The notes under the pieces: model-generated
Told to the model about the DNA's origin: nothing
The model's database searches: none
Seen by the model: only the letters and a program-made list of their open reading frames with translations
Part shown: piece by piece, positions 1-6,764 of the stretch
Position numbering within the stretch: the first letter of the stretch is position 1
Layout: every line of letters begins with the position of its first letter
Translations under genes and position numbers: made by a program
Source of the DNA: JBFIHZ01 sp041601535
GTDB lineage: Bacteria; Pseudomonadota; Gammaproteobacteria; Xanthomonadales; SZUA-36
Assembly: GCA_041601535.1 (NCBI GenBank)
Contig: JBFIHZ010000134.1
Location: 1-9,713 of the forward strand
Direction of reading: 5' to 3'
Length of the DNA: 9,713 nt

Positions 1-954
1 ATATGTAGCCAGGCCGATCACAATTCCACCGCCGCCGATGACCAATACCCACATCGGAATGGCCGACTTGCTGCCGATCACCCCGCTCTTGGCCACACTA
101 ATGACTGCAGCCAGTGGCCCGATCGCATTTGCAACGTCATTGGAACCATGGGCAAACGCCATGGAACAGGCTGTGACTACCATCAATACCGCGAAAACCC
201 GCTCTACCGTGTGGAAATGCTGCTTCTTTTCCAGCTTGGGATTGGGTTCGATGCGCGCTATGGCGAATTTGCCAATCACCGCAATCACGGCGGCGATTCC
301 GCCGGCCAGCAGGTAACTGTGCATCGTGCTGATTTCCAGCCCCACATGCGACAGGCCCTTGAGTATGGTGACCAGTGTGATGGTGAATGCGGCGAAAAAG
401 ATGTAAATCGGCACGTAACGCCGTGCCCGGGCGAGCGGGTCGGGCTGTGACAGAATCAGGCGCTGAACGCTGGCGAAAATCAGGTAGGCGATAAAACCAG
501 CCAGTGCGGGCGATATGACCCAGCTCATCACGATGGTGCCGACCTTGGACCACTGCACCGCATCCAGCCCGATACCTACGGCAGCAAAACCCACGATGGC
601 ACCGACAATGGAATGGGTGGTGGAGACCGGCCAGCCCTTGCGCGAGGCAATCAGCAGCCAGGTGCCGGCTGCCAGCAGGGAGGCCAGCATGCCATACACC
701 AGCAATTCCGGCGTATCTCCCAGCAGGCTGGCGTCAACAATGCCCTTGCGAATGGTGGAGGTAACCGCCCCGCCCGCCAACACTGCACCGAGAAACTCGA
801 AAATGGCAGCCACCAGGATGGCTTGCTTGATCGTCAGTGCGCGCGACCCGACGGAAGTGGCCATGGCGTTGGCTACGTCGTTGGCACCGATGCCCCAGGC
901 CATGAAAATGCCGAAAACCGCAGCCAGTGAGATATAGAGAATTTCAGCTTCCAT
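1..954 (-). CDS. pit: PiT-family inorganic phosphate transporter (C-terminus beyond window)
   Basis: Inner-membrane low-affinity phosphate permease, normally driven by a cation gradient. The reading frame is open through the left edge; 318 residues are visible, so roughly the last quarter to third is missing for a family of about 420-500 residues. Both halves of the PiT inverted repeat are visible: GANDVANA at residues 23-30 and GSNDVANAIGP at 270-280, the two signatures that carry the substrate and ion-binding Asn/Asp. A WPVSTTHSIVG segment follows the first repeat, as is typical. The hydrophobic spans alternate with a polar loop (IEPNPKLEKKQ) before the second repeat. The ATG is preceded by GGGGA about 8 bases upstream. 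It lies 37 bases downstream of the DUF47 gene on the same strand, so the two are very likely cotranscribed. No convincing Pho box was found. The family call is certain; the transported ion (phosphate, or much less likely sulfate) is inferred from family and partner. Confidence 0.95.
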   Translation of the reverse strand, partial: MEAEILYISLAAVFGIFMAWGIGANDVANAMATSVGSRALTIKQAILVAAIFEFLGAVLAGGAVTSTIRKGIVDASLLGDTPELLVYGMLASLLAAGTWLLIASRKGWPVSTTHSIVGAIVGFAAVGIGLDAVQWSKVGTIVMSWVISPALAGFIAYLIFASVQRLILSQPDPLARARRYVPIYIFFAAFTITLVTILKGLSHVGLEISTMHSYLLAGGIAAVIAVIGKFAIARIEPNPKLEKKQHFHTVERVFAVLMVVTACSMAFAHGSNDVANAIGPLAAVISVAKSGVIGSKSAIPMWVLVIGGGGIVIGLATY

Positions 955-991
955 CCAAAGCGTCCCCGATTACTGTATATTTAGGTGCTGT

Positions 992-1666
992 TTAATGTGA
1001 AAGCAGTAATTCGAGGCGCCGCCCCACCCTTTCTGCCATGTCTGCCACTTCGCCAGTCAGTTCGATCACCCGGTAAAGGAAAATCACCGTTACCGGGTCA
1101 AGGGTCCGCTCGATCTCAAACAATGCGGCGCGTAACCCGGCCTGACGCTGGTCCGTGTCGCTTTCAATCCGGTCCAACTCCTCAATCAGCGACTCTACCA
1201 GACTGACCTCGGCGCCCTTGAACCCGGTAGTGAACAATTCGTCCAGCTCCCGAACGCTTTTGCGGGCCTGCTTGGCCGCATCAACATTGCGCCTGACAAA
1301 CTCCAGAAAATCCTTGGCGATGGGCTCAGGAATCTCCATTTTACGGCCCAGTACCAGGCCGGAAACGTCCTTGGCCCGATTGGCGATCTTGTCCTGCACC
1401 AGCAGCAGTTCCAGCAGGTCCTGGCGTGGCACCGGCATAAACAGGCTTTTGGGCAAATGCAGACGGATTTCCTTTTTCAGGTCATCCGCCTGATGTTCCA
1501 GCTGATCAATCAGGTCGCGTGAAGCCGCGGCTTTTTCCCAGTCCTGTTTGACCACTGCCGCAAAGAACTCGTTGAGCTGTTTGCTGCACTGATAGGCAAG
1601 ATCGCAATGCCGCTCCAGCGGCTGTACGGGTGACGTTCCAAAAATATTGGCAAGAATATTGGCCAA
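992..1666 (-). CDS. DUF47 / PhoU-like phosphate transport regulator (TIGR00153 type)
   Basis: Cytoplasmic all-helical protein of the DUF47 family, related to PhoU and commonly encoded next to PiT transporters, whose activity it is thought to modulate. The protein is 224 residues, matching the usual 210-230. It opens with ANILANIFGTSPVQPLERH, the typical start of the family. It then shows PhoU-like acidic/helical motifs (EHQADDLKKEI, QDKIANRAKDVSG, EELDRIESDTDQ, ELTGEVADMAERVGRRLE) where metal-binding E/D residues sit. The start chosen is a TTG at 1666-1664, because a strong GGAGG lies 7 bases upstream (1678-1674) and this gives the family's normal N-terminus. The frame stays open back to 2143, but that extension runs antisense into the dehydrogenase gene and has no family resemblance. 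It is first in an operon with the PiT gene downstream and is transcribed divergently from the dehydrogenase gene. The family call is firm; the regulatory role is from family knowledge. Confidence 0.92.
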   Translation of the reverse strand: MANILANIFGTSPVQPLERHCDLAYQCSKQLNEFFAAVVKQDWEKAAASRDLIDQLEHQADDLKKEIRLHLPKSLFMPVPRQDLLELLLVQDKIANRAKDVSGLVLGRKMEIPEPIAKDFLEFVRRNVDAAKQARKSVRELDELFTTGFKGAEVSLVESLIEELDRIESDTDQRQAGLRAALFEIERTLDPVTVIFLYRVIELTGEVADMAERVGRRLELLLSH

Positions 1667-1716
1667 GACCAGACCTCCGGGACCTGAAAACCTGAGCTGA
1701 AAAAGAAACACATAGT

Positions 1717-1738
1717 GCTGCCGACGGTACCGGCCAGC
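1717..1738. repeat. 22-bp repeated element, copy 1 (candidate operator)
   Basis: The element is built from the blocks GCTGCCG, then A, then CGGTA, then CCGGCCAGC. The same three blocks in the same order recur at 1823-1844, with the single extra A moved from the first junction to the second, so both copies are exactly 22 bases. The outer arms are inverted (GCTG at the left end, CAGC at the right end), as in many dimeric regulator sites. Copy 1 ends 51 bases from the DUF47 TTG start. Role as an operator is inference; the motif is GC-rich, so chance similarity is possible. Confidence 0.4.
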
Positions 1739-1822
1739 CCATGCTCCGGCCCATCTTAACATAGACTTTTCCACACTCATGCCCGCTTCGTGCGCTTTAC
1801 CGGCACCAAAATCCATCACTTG

Positions 1823-1844
1823 GCTGCCGCGGTAACCGGCCAGC
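1823..1844. repeat. 22-bp repeated element, copy 2 (candidate operator)
   Basis: Second copy of the element at 1717-1738: blocks GCTGCCG, CGGTA, A, CCGGCCAGC. It begins 106 bases after copy 1, close to ten helical turns, and ends 57 bases before the ATG of the dehydrogenase gene, mirroring the position of copy 1 relative to the opposite gene. Outer arms GCTG and CAGC are again inverted. Function is inferred from position and repetition only. Confidence 0.4.
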
Positions 1845-1901
1845 GGAATTTGCGTTAGCATGAGCACGTCATCAACCCACTGCGATAGAGGGACATCCTG
1901 C

Positions 1902-3947
1902 ATGAAGCCCAAGCTGTTACTGGCGTCTATTTGTGTTTGTTTCGGCTCGGCAAATCTGCTGGCAAGCGGGCAAGAGCACGATCTCCTGGCCGAGTCACAG
2001 CAGGGCAAACACTGGTATCTGAACGGCGGCAGTTTCCGCGGCGAACATTTCAGCAAACTGGACAAAATCAATGCGTCCAATGTGCAGCAGCTGGGGCTGG
2101 ACTGGTGGGTGGACCTGCCACTACCCGATGGCATCGCCGCCACGCCGCTGGTGGTGGATGGAACGGTCTACCTTTCCGGCGCCTTCTCCCGTGTATTCGC
2201 CATTGACGCGGCCACCGGCGCCACCCGCTGGAGCCATGATCCGAACACCGTCATCACCAGCTCCAACAACTGGACTGCTCGGGTCAACCGCGGGGTGGCA
2301 GTTTGGGGCGATACCGTGCTGGTTACCGTGTCCGACTGCCGGCTGCAGGGGCTGGACCGGCAAACCGGCGAACTGAAGTGGTCACAGCTAACCTGTGACC
2401 CTGAATCCGGCTACAGCATTACCGACCGGCCACACGTGGGCGATGGCAAGGTGTTTGTCGGCAATGCCGGCTCAGAAAAAGGCGTGCGCAACCGGGGCTA
2501 CATCAGCGCCTACGACGCCAGCAATGGCAGTTTCCTGTGGCGTTTTTATATCGTGCCCAGCCACAAGCCTGAAGAAAACACCAGCCCGGCAATGAAAATG
2601 GCCTATGCAAGCTGGAGCGGAACGGCTCTGGAAGAGTTCGGCGGAGGTGGCAGCAACTGGAATGAAATGACCTTCGACCCGGAATCCGGCCTGCTGTACT
2701 TCGGCACCGGCGGTGCCCTGCCCTATGTCTATGAACAGCGCAGCCCGGGCGGCGGCGACAACCTGTTCACCTCGTCCATCGTCGCGGTCAACGCCCGCAC
2801 CGGCGAGTATGTATGGCATTACCAGACGGTGCCGCAGGACAGCTGGGAATATAACGCCACAATGAACATCATACTGGCTGACCTCGACCTTCAGGGCACA
2901 ACGCGCAAGACCTTGATGGTGGCGCCGAAAAATGGCTTTTTCTACGTACTGGACCGCCTCAGCGGCGCCTTGCTGTCGGCCAATAACTACGTCAAGGTGA
3001 ACTGGGCCACGCATATCGACATGGAAACCGGCCGCCCGGTACTCGATCCCGAAGGCATGTATTGGCAAGCCCCACCGGGAACCACGGTCAATATCTGGCC
3101 GAATATGTGGGGTGCGCACAGCACCCAGCCGATGGCTTATAACCCGGTCAGCCAGCTGGCTTATATCCCCGCTGTGAATGTGCCCAGCGTGGTCGAATGG
3201 CATGGAGATGGCGATTTCTCCGACACGCTGGCGGTCTACGATACCGTGGATGGCAAACCACATGTGCCCGGCATGCTGATTGCCTGGGACCCGGTCACGC
3301 AAACCAAAAAGTGGTCGGTGGACCATGCCGTGGCGTTCAACGGAGGCGTGCTCACCACCGCCGGGAAGCTGGTTTTCCAGGGCGATGCCGAAGGGCACTT
3401 CACCGCCTACCAGGCAGACACTGGCGCCTCACTATGGTCGGTTGCCACTGGCTCGGCCATCAGCGCAGCGCCGGTGACCTATCTTCTTAACGGACGGCAA
3501 CGTGTCCTGGTGCCCGTTGGCGCTGGCAGCGCGATGCAGTTTGCCTATCCCAGTTTTCACGCCGCTGAAGCCACACAGGGCCCGGCCCGGCTGATGTCAT
3601 TTTCGCTGCAGGGTCAATCCACCATGCCACCGCCGCAATCAACCACCCGCGTCTTGCCTGCGATCTCGGCGGTACCCGCCAGCGCGCAACAACTGGAACA
3701 GGGACATGAGCTGTACCAGGCAAACTGCAGCGGCTGTCATGGCAAGAATGCGGTTGCCCGTTTTGGCGGCAGCGTGCCTGATCTGCGTTATGCCGACTCC
3801 CAAACCCATCTGCAATGGGATGGCATTGTGATTGGCGGAGCCCGCCAATCTGCCGGAATGCCCGCGTTCGCATTGAGCACTGAACAGGCACAGCTGATCC
3901 GTGCCTGGGTGCTGCATCGTGCACAGGCGTCAGCAGGGGAAGAGTGA
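1902..3947 (+). CDS. Exported PQQ-type quinohemoprotein alcohol dehydrogenase with C-terminal cytochrome c, atypical active site
   Basis: Periplasmic eight-bladed propeller of the methanol/ethanol dehydrogenase family fused to a cytochrome c domain (681 residues, the usual quinohemoprotein length). Members oxidise alcohols with PQQ and pass electrons through the heme. The start is the ATG at 1902, with GAGGGA 8 bases upstream and a signal peptide (MKPKLLLASICVCFG...LLA); the in-frame ATG at 1860 would place polar residues before it. Family landmarks: NRGVAVWG (129-136), E192 in GSEKGV (Ca ligand position), W253 in GGGGSNW (PQQ floor), RSPGGGDNLF, K343 in APKNGFFYVLDR, and GGVLTTAGKLVFQG. The heme motif CSGCH is at 609-613 and M653 (GMPAF) is the probable sixth ligand. 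Against canonical relatives, the vicinal Cys pair reads W124-T125, the Asn metal ligand reads G271, the catalytic Asp reads E316 (WEYN), and HNW reads H406-S407-T408. C146 and C165 may form a different disulfide. No pqq genes are nearby. Substrate unknown. Confidence 0.88.
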   Translation: MKPKLLLASICVCFGSANLLASGQEHDLLAESQQGKHWYLNGGSFRGEHFSKLDKINASNVQQLGLDWWVDLPLPDGIAATPLVVDGTVYLSGAFSRVFAIDAATGATRWSHDPNTVITSSNNWTARVNRGVAVWGDTVLVTVSDCRLQGLDRQTGELKWSQLTCDPESGYSITDRPHVGDGKVFVGNAGSEKGVRNRGYISAYDASNGSFLWRFYIVPSHKPEENTSPAMKMAYASWSGTALEEFGGGGSNWNEMTFDPESGLLYFGTGGALPYVYEQRSPGGGDNLFTSSIVAVNARTGEYVWHYQTVPQDSWEYNATMNIILADLDLQGTTRKTLMVAPKNGFFYVLDRLSGALLSANNYVKVNWATHIDMETGRPVLDPEGMYWQAPPGTTVNIWPNMWGAHSTQPMAYNPVSQLAYIPAVNVPSVVEWHGDGDFSDTLAVYDTVDGKPHVPGMLIAWDPVTQTKKWSVDHAVAFNGGVLTTAGKLVFQGDAEGHFTAYQADTGASLWSVATGSAISAAPVTYLLNGRQRVLVPVGAGSAMQFAYPSFHAAEATQGPARLMSFSLQGQSTMPPPQSTTRVLPAISAVPASAQQLEQGHELYQANCSGCHGKNAVARFGGSVPDLRYADSQTHLQWDGIVIGGARQSAGMPAFALSTEQAQLIRAWVLHRAQASAGEE

Positions 3948-4002
3948 TTTAGCAGTCCATTAACCTGTAAATCCTTGGCCCTGACGATTTGCACTACCGT
4001 TG

Positions 4003-4030
4003 CCACCGCGTGGTGGGCCCACACATGTGG
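4003..4030. repeat. Cluster of overlapping short palindromes
   Basis: Three dyads lie back to back. CCACC-GCGT-GGTGG is at 4003-4016. The perfect 10-bp palindrome GTGGGCCCAC is at 4013-4022. CCACA-CA-TGTGG is at 4019-4030. The GTGG/CCAC half-site therefore recurs several times in 28 bases. It sits 55 bases after the dehydrogenase stop. It lacks a following T-run, so it is not a standard intrinsic terminator. It could be a mutually exclusive hairpin set in the RNA or a protein-binding site. Confidence 0.4.
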
Positions 4031-4289
4031 CATTGAGTTTGCCGCTGCTAACCCGTACCTGACCCAATTCGGTGGCGACGCATAAACGGCAAATCCGTCG
4101 AATGCTTCAGTGCGTTGAGAGCATGGATTAAACCCTGATGCGGTGATTCACACGCAGCTGAATCTGCCTCAACAGTACTGCAACGAATGAACATCATTTC
4201 AGCATCAGCACCCTCCACGTATTCCGCGGCAGCGCCCTGCATAACCAAACTGCCGGGTGCGTCAGCAAATCTGCCCCCTGACGGCCCGC

Positions 4290-4306
4290 CCGGCGGATTT
4301 CGCCGG
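4290..4306 (+). terminator. Weak hairpin, possible terminator downstream of the dehydrogenase gene
   Basis: CCGGCG, loop GATTT, CGCCGG: a six-pair, all-GC stem with a five-base loop, followed by CGTTTCC. The T-run is only three bases, and the hairpin is about 340 bases beyond the dehydrogenase stop and 83 bases before the acetyltransferase start, so it could equally be leader structure. Low certainty. Confidence 0.2.
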
Positions 4307-4388
4307 CGTTTCCACTGCAGTTAATTCGCGGCTGCAAATGTGGTAACTTGCTGTTTGCTTGCCGCGCCAGATAACAGGAGACTCTGCT

Positions 4389-5018
4389 TTGACCATCAAG
4401 GTCCGCCGTGCCCGCGACAGTGATTTCGCCCGAATATTTGAAATTGAAAAACGCAGCTATCCACCCCAATTGCAAACCCAACATGCGACGCTGGAGTACC
4501 GTCATCGCGTGTTTGGTATCTGGGTAGCGGAACTGGATGGTGAGGTGGCTGGTTTCAATACCTGCGTGCCCATCCATCTGGACTGGCCCAGGCCGGACCT
4601 GCAACGATTTATCCGCAACCGCAAACCGCACTACCGGCCCTGGTTTGAGGAATACGAGGCTGGCCAGAAAAAAGGGCGCAACTTCAACAGCCTGGTAAAC
4701 ACATCATCCGCGGTTGAAACCCGTTACCAGGGTCAGGGCGTGGGTACCGCGCTGGTTAAAAACAGCCTCAAGGTGGCCGCCAGAAATGGCCTGTCCCATC
4801 GCGTATCCGCACTGCGCTGCCAGTTCGCGCCCTATCACCGCAAAACCGGCAACAGCATTGAACAATTTATCGAGGATTTCAGCGCCGGAAAAATCGACGA
4901 CCGCTTCCTGGCGCTGTACCGCAAACTGGGCTTTGTGTTCGCGGCACCGCTGCCGGACTACGAGCCGGACCGGGGCAGCCTCAATTACTGTATTTTTACC
5001 TATAAACAGACCCTGTAA
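4389..5018 (+). CDS. GNAT-family N-acetyltransferase
   Basis: Acyl-CoA-dependent N-acyltransferase with the GNAT fold, 209 residues, predicted cytoplasmic. The N-terminus TIKVRRARDSDFARIFEIEKRSY is the usual first strand/helix of the fold. Motif A, which grips the CoA pyrophosphate, is Q114-G-Q-G-V-G119 within RYQGQGVGTALV. The C-terminal LYRKLGF (176-182) is the typical motif B segment. Between the first sheets and motif A there is a basic/aromatic insertion (RFIRNRKPHYRPWFEEYEAGQKK) that may shape the acceptor site. The start is taken as TTG at 4389 because AGGAG (4376-4380) lies 8 bases upstream; an upstream in-frame TTG at 4359 would put that Shine-Dalgarno inside the gene. The acceptor substrate cannot be told from sequence. 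The transporter pair begins 96 bases downstream on the same strand, so cotranscription is possible but the gap could hold a promoter. Confidence 0.85.
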   Translation: MTIKVRRARDSDFARIFEIEKRSYPPQLQTQHATLEYRHRVFGIWVAELDGEVAGFNTCVPIHLDWPRPDLQRFIRNRKPHYRPWFEEYEAGQKKGRNFNSLVNTSSAVETRYQGQGVGTALVKNSLKVAARNGLSHRVSALRCQFAPYHRKTGNSIEQFIEDFSAGKIDDRFLALYRKLGFVFAAPLPDYEPDRGSLNYCIFTYKQTL

Positions 5019-5114
5019 GCGGCAGCGGGGACGACACTGCCCGGACTGGTATCAACTGCAAAAGTAAAGAATAATCCTGTATTAACTTCTCACTAAAAAG
5101 GGGCACATGTCAGC

Positions 5115-5309
5115 ATGAACTCTCCCGCAGACCCGGCAACAGCCCATCCAGGCCAGAACGACGAACTGATACGTGACCTGGAACGGCGCATAGAAACGCT
5201 GCAAAACATGGATGATTCCGAATTGGGGACATTTGGCAAGCTGGACTGGATCATATTGATCCTGGCGTCCATCGTCATTCCGGTTATCGCTGTGGTGATG
5301 GCCCAATGA
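5115..5309 (+). CDS. Small single-span membrane protein coupled to NCS1 permease
   Basis: A 64-residue protein with three parts. Residues 1-15 are Pro/Ala-rich and polar. Residues 16-32 form a charged amphipathic helix (DELIRDLERRIETLQN) able to form a short coiled coil. Residues 44-63 form one transmembrane helix (LDWIILILASIVIPVIAVVM). Its TGA overlaps the permease ATG in an ATGA junction, so translation of the two is almost certainly coupled and stoichiometric. The best ribosome site is AAGGGG about 12 bases upstream of the ATG; a closer ATG at 5107 opens only a three-codon frame (M-S-A-stop) that overlaps this start. The upstream 96-base gap includes an AT-rich patch (5061-5086) where a promoter may lie, but no clear -35 is seen. 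I do not recognise a named family. By analogy with YhdT/PanF and YjcH/ActP it may be an accessory subunit; that is inference. Confidence 0.82.
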   Translation: MNSPADPATAHPGQNDELIRDLERRIETLQNMDDSELGTFGKLDWIILILASIVIPVIAVVMAQ

Positions 5310-6763
5310 GCGGGCCGGCGGCCGCAAGCGGAGGCGAGTTTTCCGGCAAACCCCTGAGCATTTACGGGCGTATGCCCTTGTTGCCGGAAGAGCGCGAATA
5401 CCGCACCTGGAGTGCGCACGGTACCTGTTTCGCTTATGCCATCGCCACCTGGTGTTTCCTCACCGGCGGCTATGCCGCACAACTGGTGGGCGCTGTTCAG
5501 GGCATGGTTTGCCTGATCGCCGGCAACCTGATTGGCGTGTTCCTCATCAGCGCGCCGCTGTCGGCGGGTTGCCAGCGCTACGGGCTGGAACAGATCGACT
5601 TCTGCAAGCCTTCATTCGGTCAGAACGGTGCCAAGGTGATTCTGATCTTTTACCTGGCCAATATGATCGGCTGGTCGGGCCTGATCCTGGTGATGTTTGG
5701 CAATGGCATTTCAAACATTGTCTCGGCGCTGGGATATCAGCCAGCTGGCTGGCTGGTAGGTGCCGGGGTAGCGCTGGGTATCTGGCTGACTTACCTGCTG
5801 ACCACCCGCGGCGTGCACCTGCTAAGCCGCTTTAATGCCATCATCACGCCGGCACTGGTGATCATCGTGTTGTTCATGTTCTACATGCTGATCACCTCTC
5901 ACGGCTGGGATGAAATCCTTTCCGCGCCACCGCTGGATCCGCTGCCGACGCCGTGGATGAACTACGCGGTGGCGCTGGAACTGGGCATTGCTTCCGGTAT
6001 GTCGTGGTGGGGCGGCATTGGTTTTCTGGCGCGCAATACGCGCACCCGGCGCAACGCTATCTATCCCGAGGTATTGCAGTTGGGCCTGGTATTCGGGGTA
6101 GTCTGTTCCATAGCACTGTTCTCCGGCCTGGTGGTGGGTTCGGACGACCCCACACAATGGATGGTGCCGCTGGGCGGCGTGGTCATGGGTATTCTGGCAC
6201 TGCTGTTCGTCGCACTGGCCAACATCACCTCAACCGCCGTGTCGCTGTTTGCCAGCGGTCTGGCCCTGCGACACCTGCCGGGGCTGCACAAACGTGCCTG
6301 GTGGCAGATCATAGTCATCACCATCATTCCGCTGCTGTTTTTTATCTTCTGGCCACAGGAATTGTATGACCTGGGCGATGCCTTCCTGGCGTACAACGGC
6401 ACCATGCATGCCCCGGTGGGCGGTATCCTGCTGGTGGATTACTTCCTGCTGCGCCATCAGCGCTTGCACCTGCCCTCTATATTTGAGTCGGCGCCCAGCG
6501 GGCAATACCACTTCACCGGCGGCTTCAACGTGCTGGCGCTGGCCTGTGTGGTGATCGGGCAGCTAACCTACTTCCTGGTGTACAACCCGTTTACCGATGA
6601 AGCGCATTGGCTGTTTGCCTGGTGCCCGGCTTCCATCGCGGCGTTTGTACTGCCCGCCCTGATCTATTTTGTCGGCATGAAGTTCTGGCCCGGAAAACCG
6701 GCTCAGACTCAGGCAGCTGGTGTTGCAACCGGATCGGTAAAACTGGTCAAACCCAACATTTGA
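5306..6763 (+). CDS. NCS1-family permease (purine/cytosine permease-like)
   Basis: Inner-membrane secondary transporter of the nucleobase:cation symporter-1 family, 485 residues with about twelve hydrophobic spans, a normal length. After a polar N-terminus the protein shows PLLPEEREYRTW and then TM1 (FAYAIATWCFLTGGY), as in cytosine permeases. Further landmarks are YLANMIGWSG (116-125, a substrate-facing Trp region), GIGFLARNTRTRRNAIYPE between the middle spans, and ANITSTAVSLFASGLAL (305-321, the helix carrying small polar residues that in Mhp1 helps coordinate sodium). PVGGILLVDYFLLR (370-383) is the NCS1 signature near TM10. The ATG overlaps the stop of the small membrane protein and has only a weak ribosome site of its own, consistent with coupled translation. 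Substrate may be a pyrimidine, purine, hydantoin or similar ring; no catabolic gene nearby narrows it. The gene ends one base from the convergent thioesterase stop, with no terminator between. Confidence 0.9.
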   Translation: MSGPAAASGGEFSGKPLSIYGRMPLLPEEREYRTWSAHGTCFAYAIATWCFLTGGYAAQLVGAVQGMVCLIAGNLIGVFLISAPLSAGCQRYGLEQIDFCKPSFGQNGAKVILIFYLANMIGWSGLILVMFGNGISNIVSALGYQPAGWLVGAGVALGIWLTYLLTTRGVHLLSRFNAIITPALVIIVLFMFYMLITSHGWDEILSAPPLDPLPTPWMNYAVALELGIASGMSWWGGIGFLARNTRTRRNAIYPEVLQLGLVFGVVCSIALFSGLVVGSDDPTQWMVPLGGVVMGILALLFVALANITSTAVSLFASGLALRHLPGLHKRAWWQIIVITIIPLLFFIFWPQELYDLGDAFLAYNGTMHAPVGGILLVDYFLLRHQRLHLPSIFESAPSGQYHFTGGFNVLALACVVIGQLTYFLVYNPFTDEAHWLFAWCPASIAAFVLPALIYFVGMKFWPGKPAQTQAAGVATGSVKLVKPNI

Positions 6764-6764
6764 T

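Larger units (their letters stand above)
1667..1901. promoter_or_regulatory. Divergent promoter region between DUF47-pit operon and PQQ-type dehydrogenase
   Basis: These 235 bases separate two divergently transcribed genes and must hold both promoters. Each gene has its own Shine-Dalgarno at the edge: GGAGG at 1674-1678 for the minus-strand gene and GAGGGA at 1888-1893 for the plus-strand gene. No -35/-10 pair stands out strongly enough to call. The clearest internal structure is a duplicated 22-bp element, annotated separately. An AT-richer patch around 1700-1712 (minus-strand reading is T-rich) lies in the 5' leader of the DUF47 gene. Confidence 0.6.
3948..4388. other. Intergenic stretch of 441 bases without a convincing gene
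   Basis: The stretch lies between the dehydrogenase stop and the acetyltransferase start. It holds a cluster of overlapping short palindromes near 4003-4030 and a GC-rich hairpin at 4290-4306, both annotated separately. A 66-codon minus-strand frame (4248-4048) exists, but it has mixed third-position composition unlike the neighbours, no clear ribosome binding site at its first ATG, and no recognised family. A decayed gene, a small RNA or a long leader for the acetyltransferase are all possible; nothing in the sequence decides between them. Confidence 0.6.

Noticed and set aside
1667..2143. In-frame 159-residue N-terminal extension of the DUF47 gene
   Set aside because: It has no resemblance to the family, crosses the divergent promoter region and runs antisense into the dehydrogenase signal peptide and first blade; a strong ribosome site supports the internal TTG start.
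2472..3398. 308-codon minus-strand frame inside the dehydrogenase gene
   Set aside because: It is antisense to a well-recognised propeller sequence; the open frame follows from the GC-biased codons of the real gene, and its translation matches no family.
4048..4248. 66-codon minus-strand frame in the intergenic gap
   Set aside because: No recognisable family, no ribosome site at the first ATG, and third-position composition unlike the neighbouring genes. Kept only as a note in the intergenic entry.
4194..4631. 145-codon minus-strand frame overlapping the acetyltransferase start
   Set aside because: Antisense to the N-terminal GNAT region, which has clear family motifs and a good ribosome site.
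5021..5041. Possible hairpin GGCAG...CTGCC after the acetyltransferase stop
   Set aside because: Only a five-pair stem with an eleven-base loop and no T-run, too weak to call a terminator.
5056..5085. Possible promoter with TATTAA as -10 before the small membrane protein
   Set aside because: The best -35 candidates match only three of six consensus positions; noted in the gene entry but not called.
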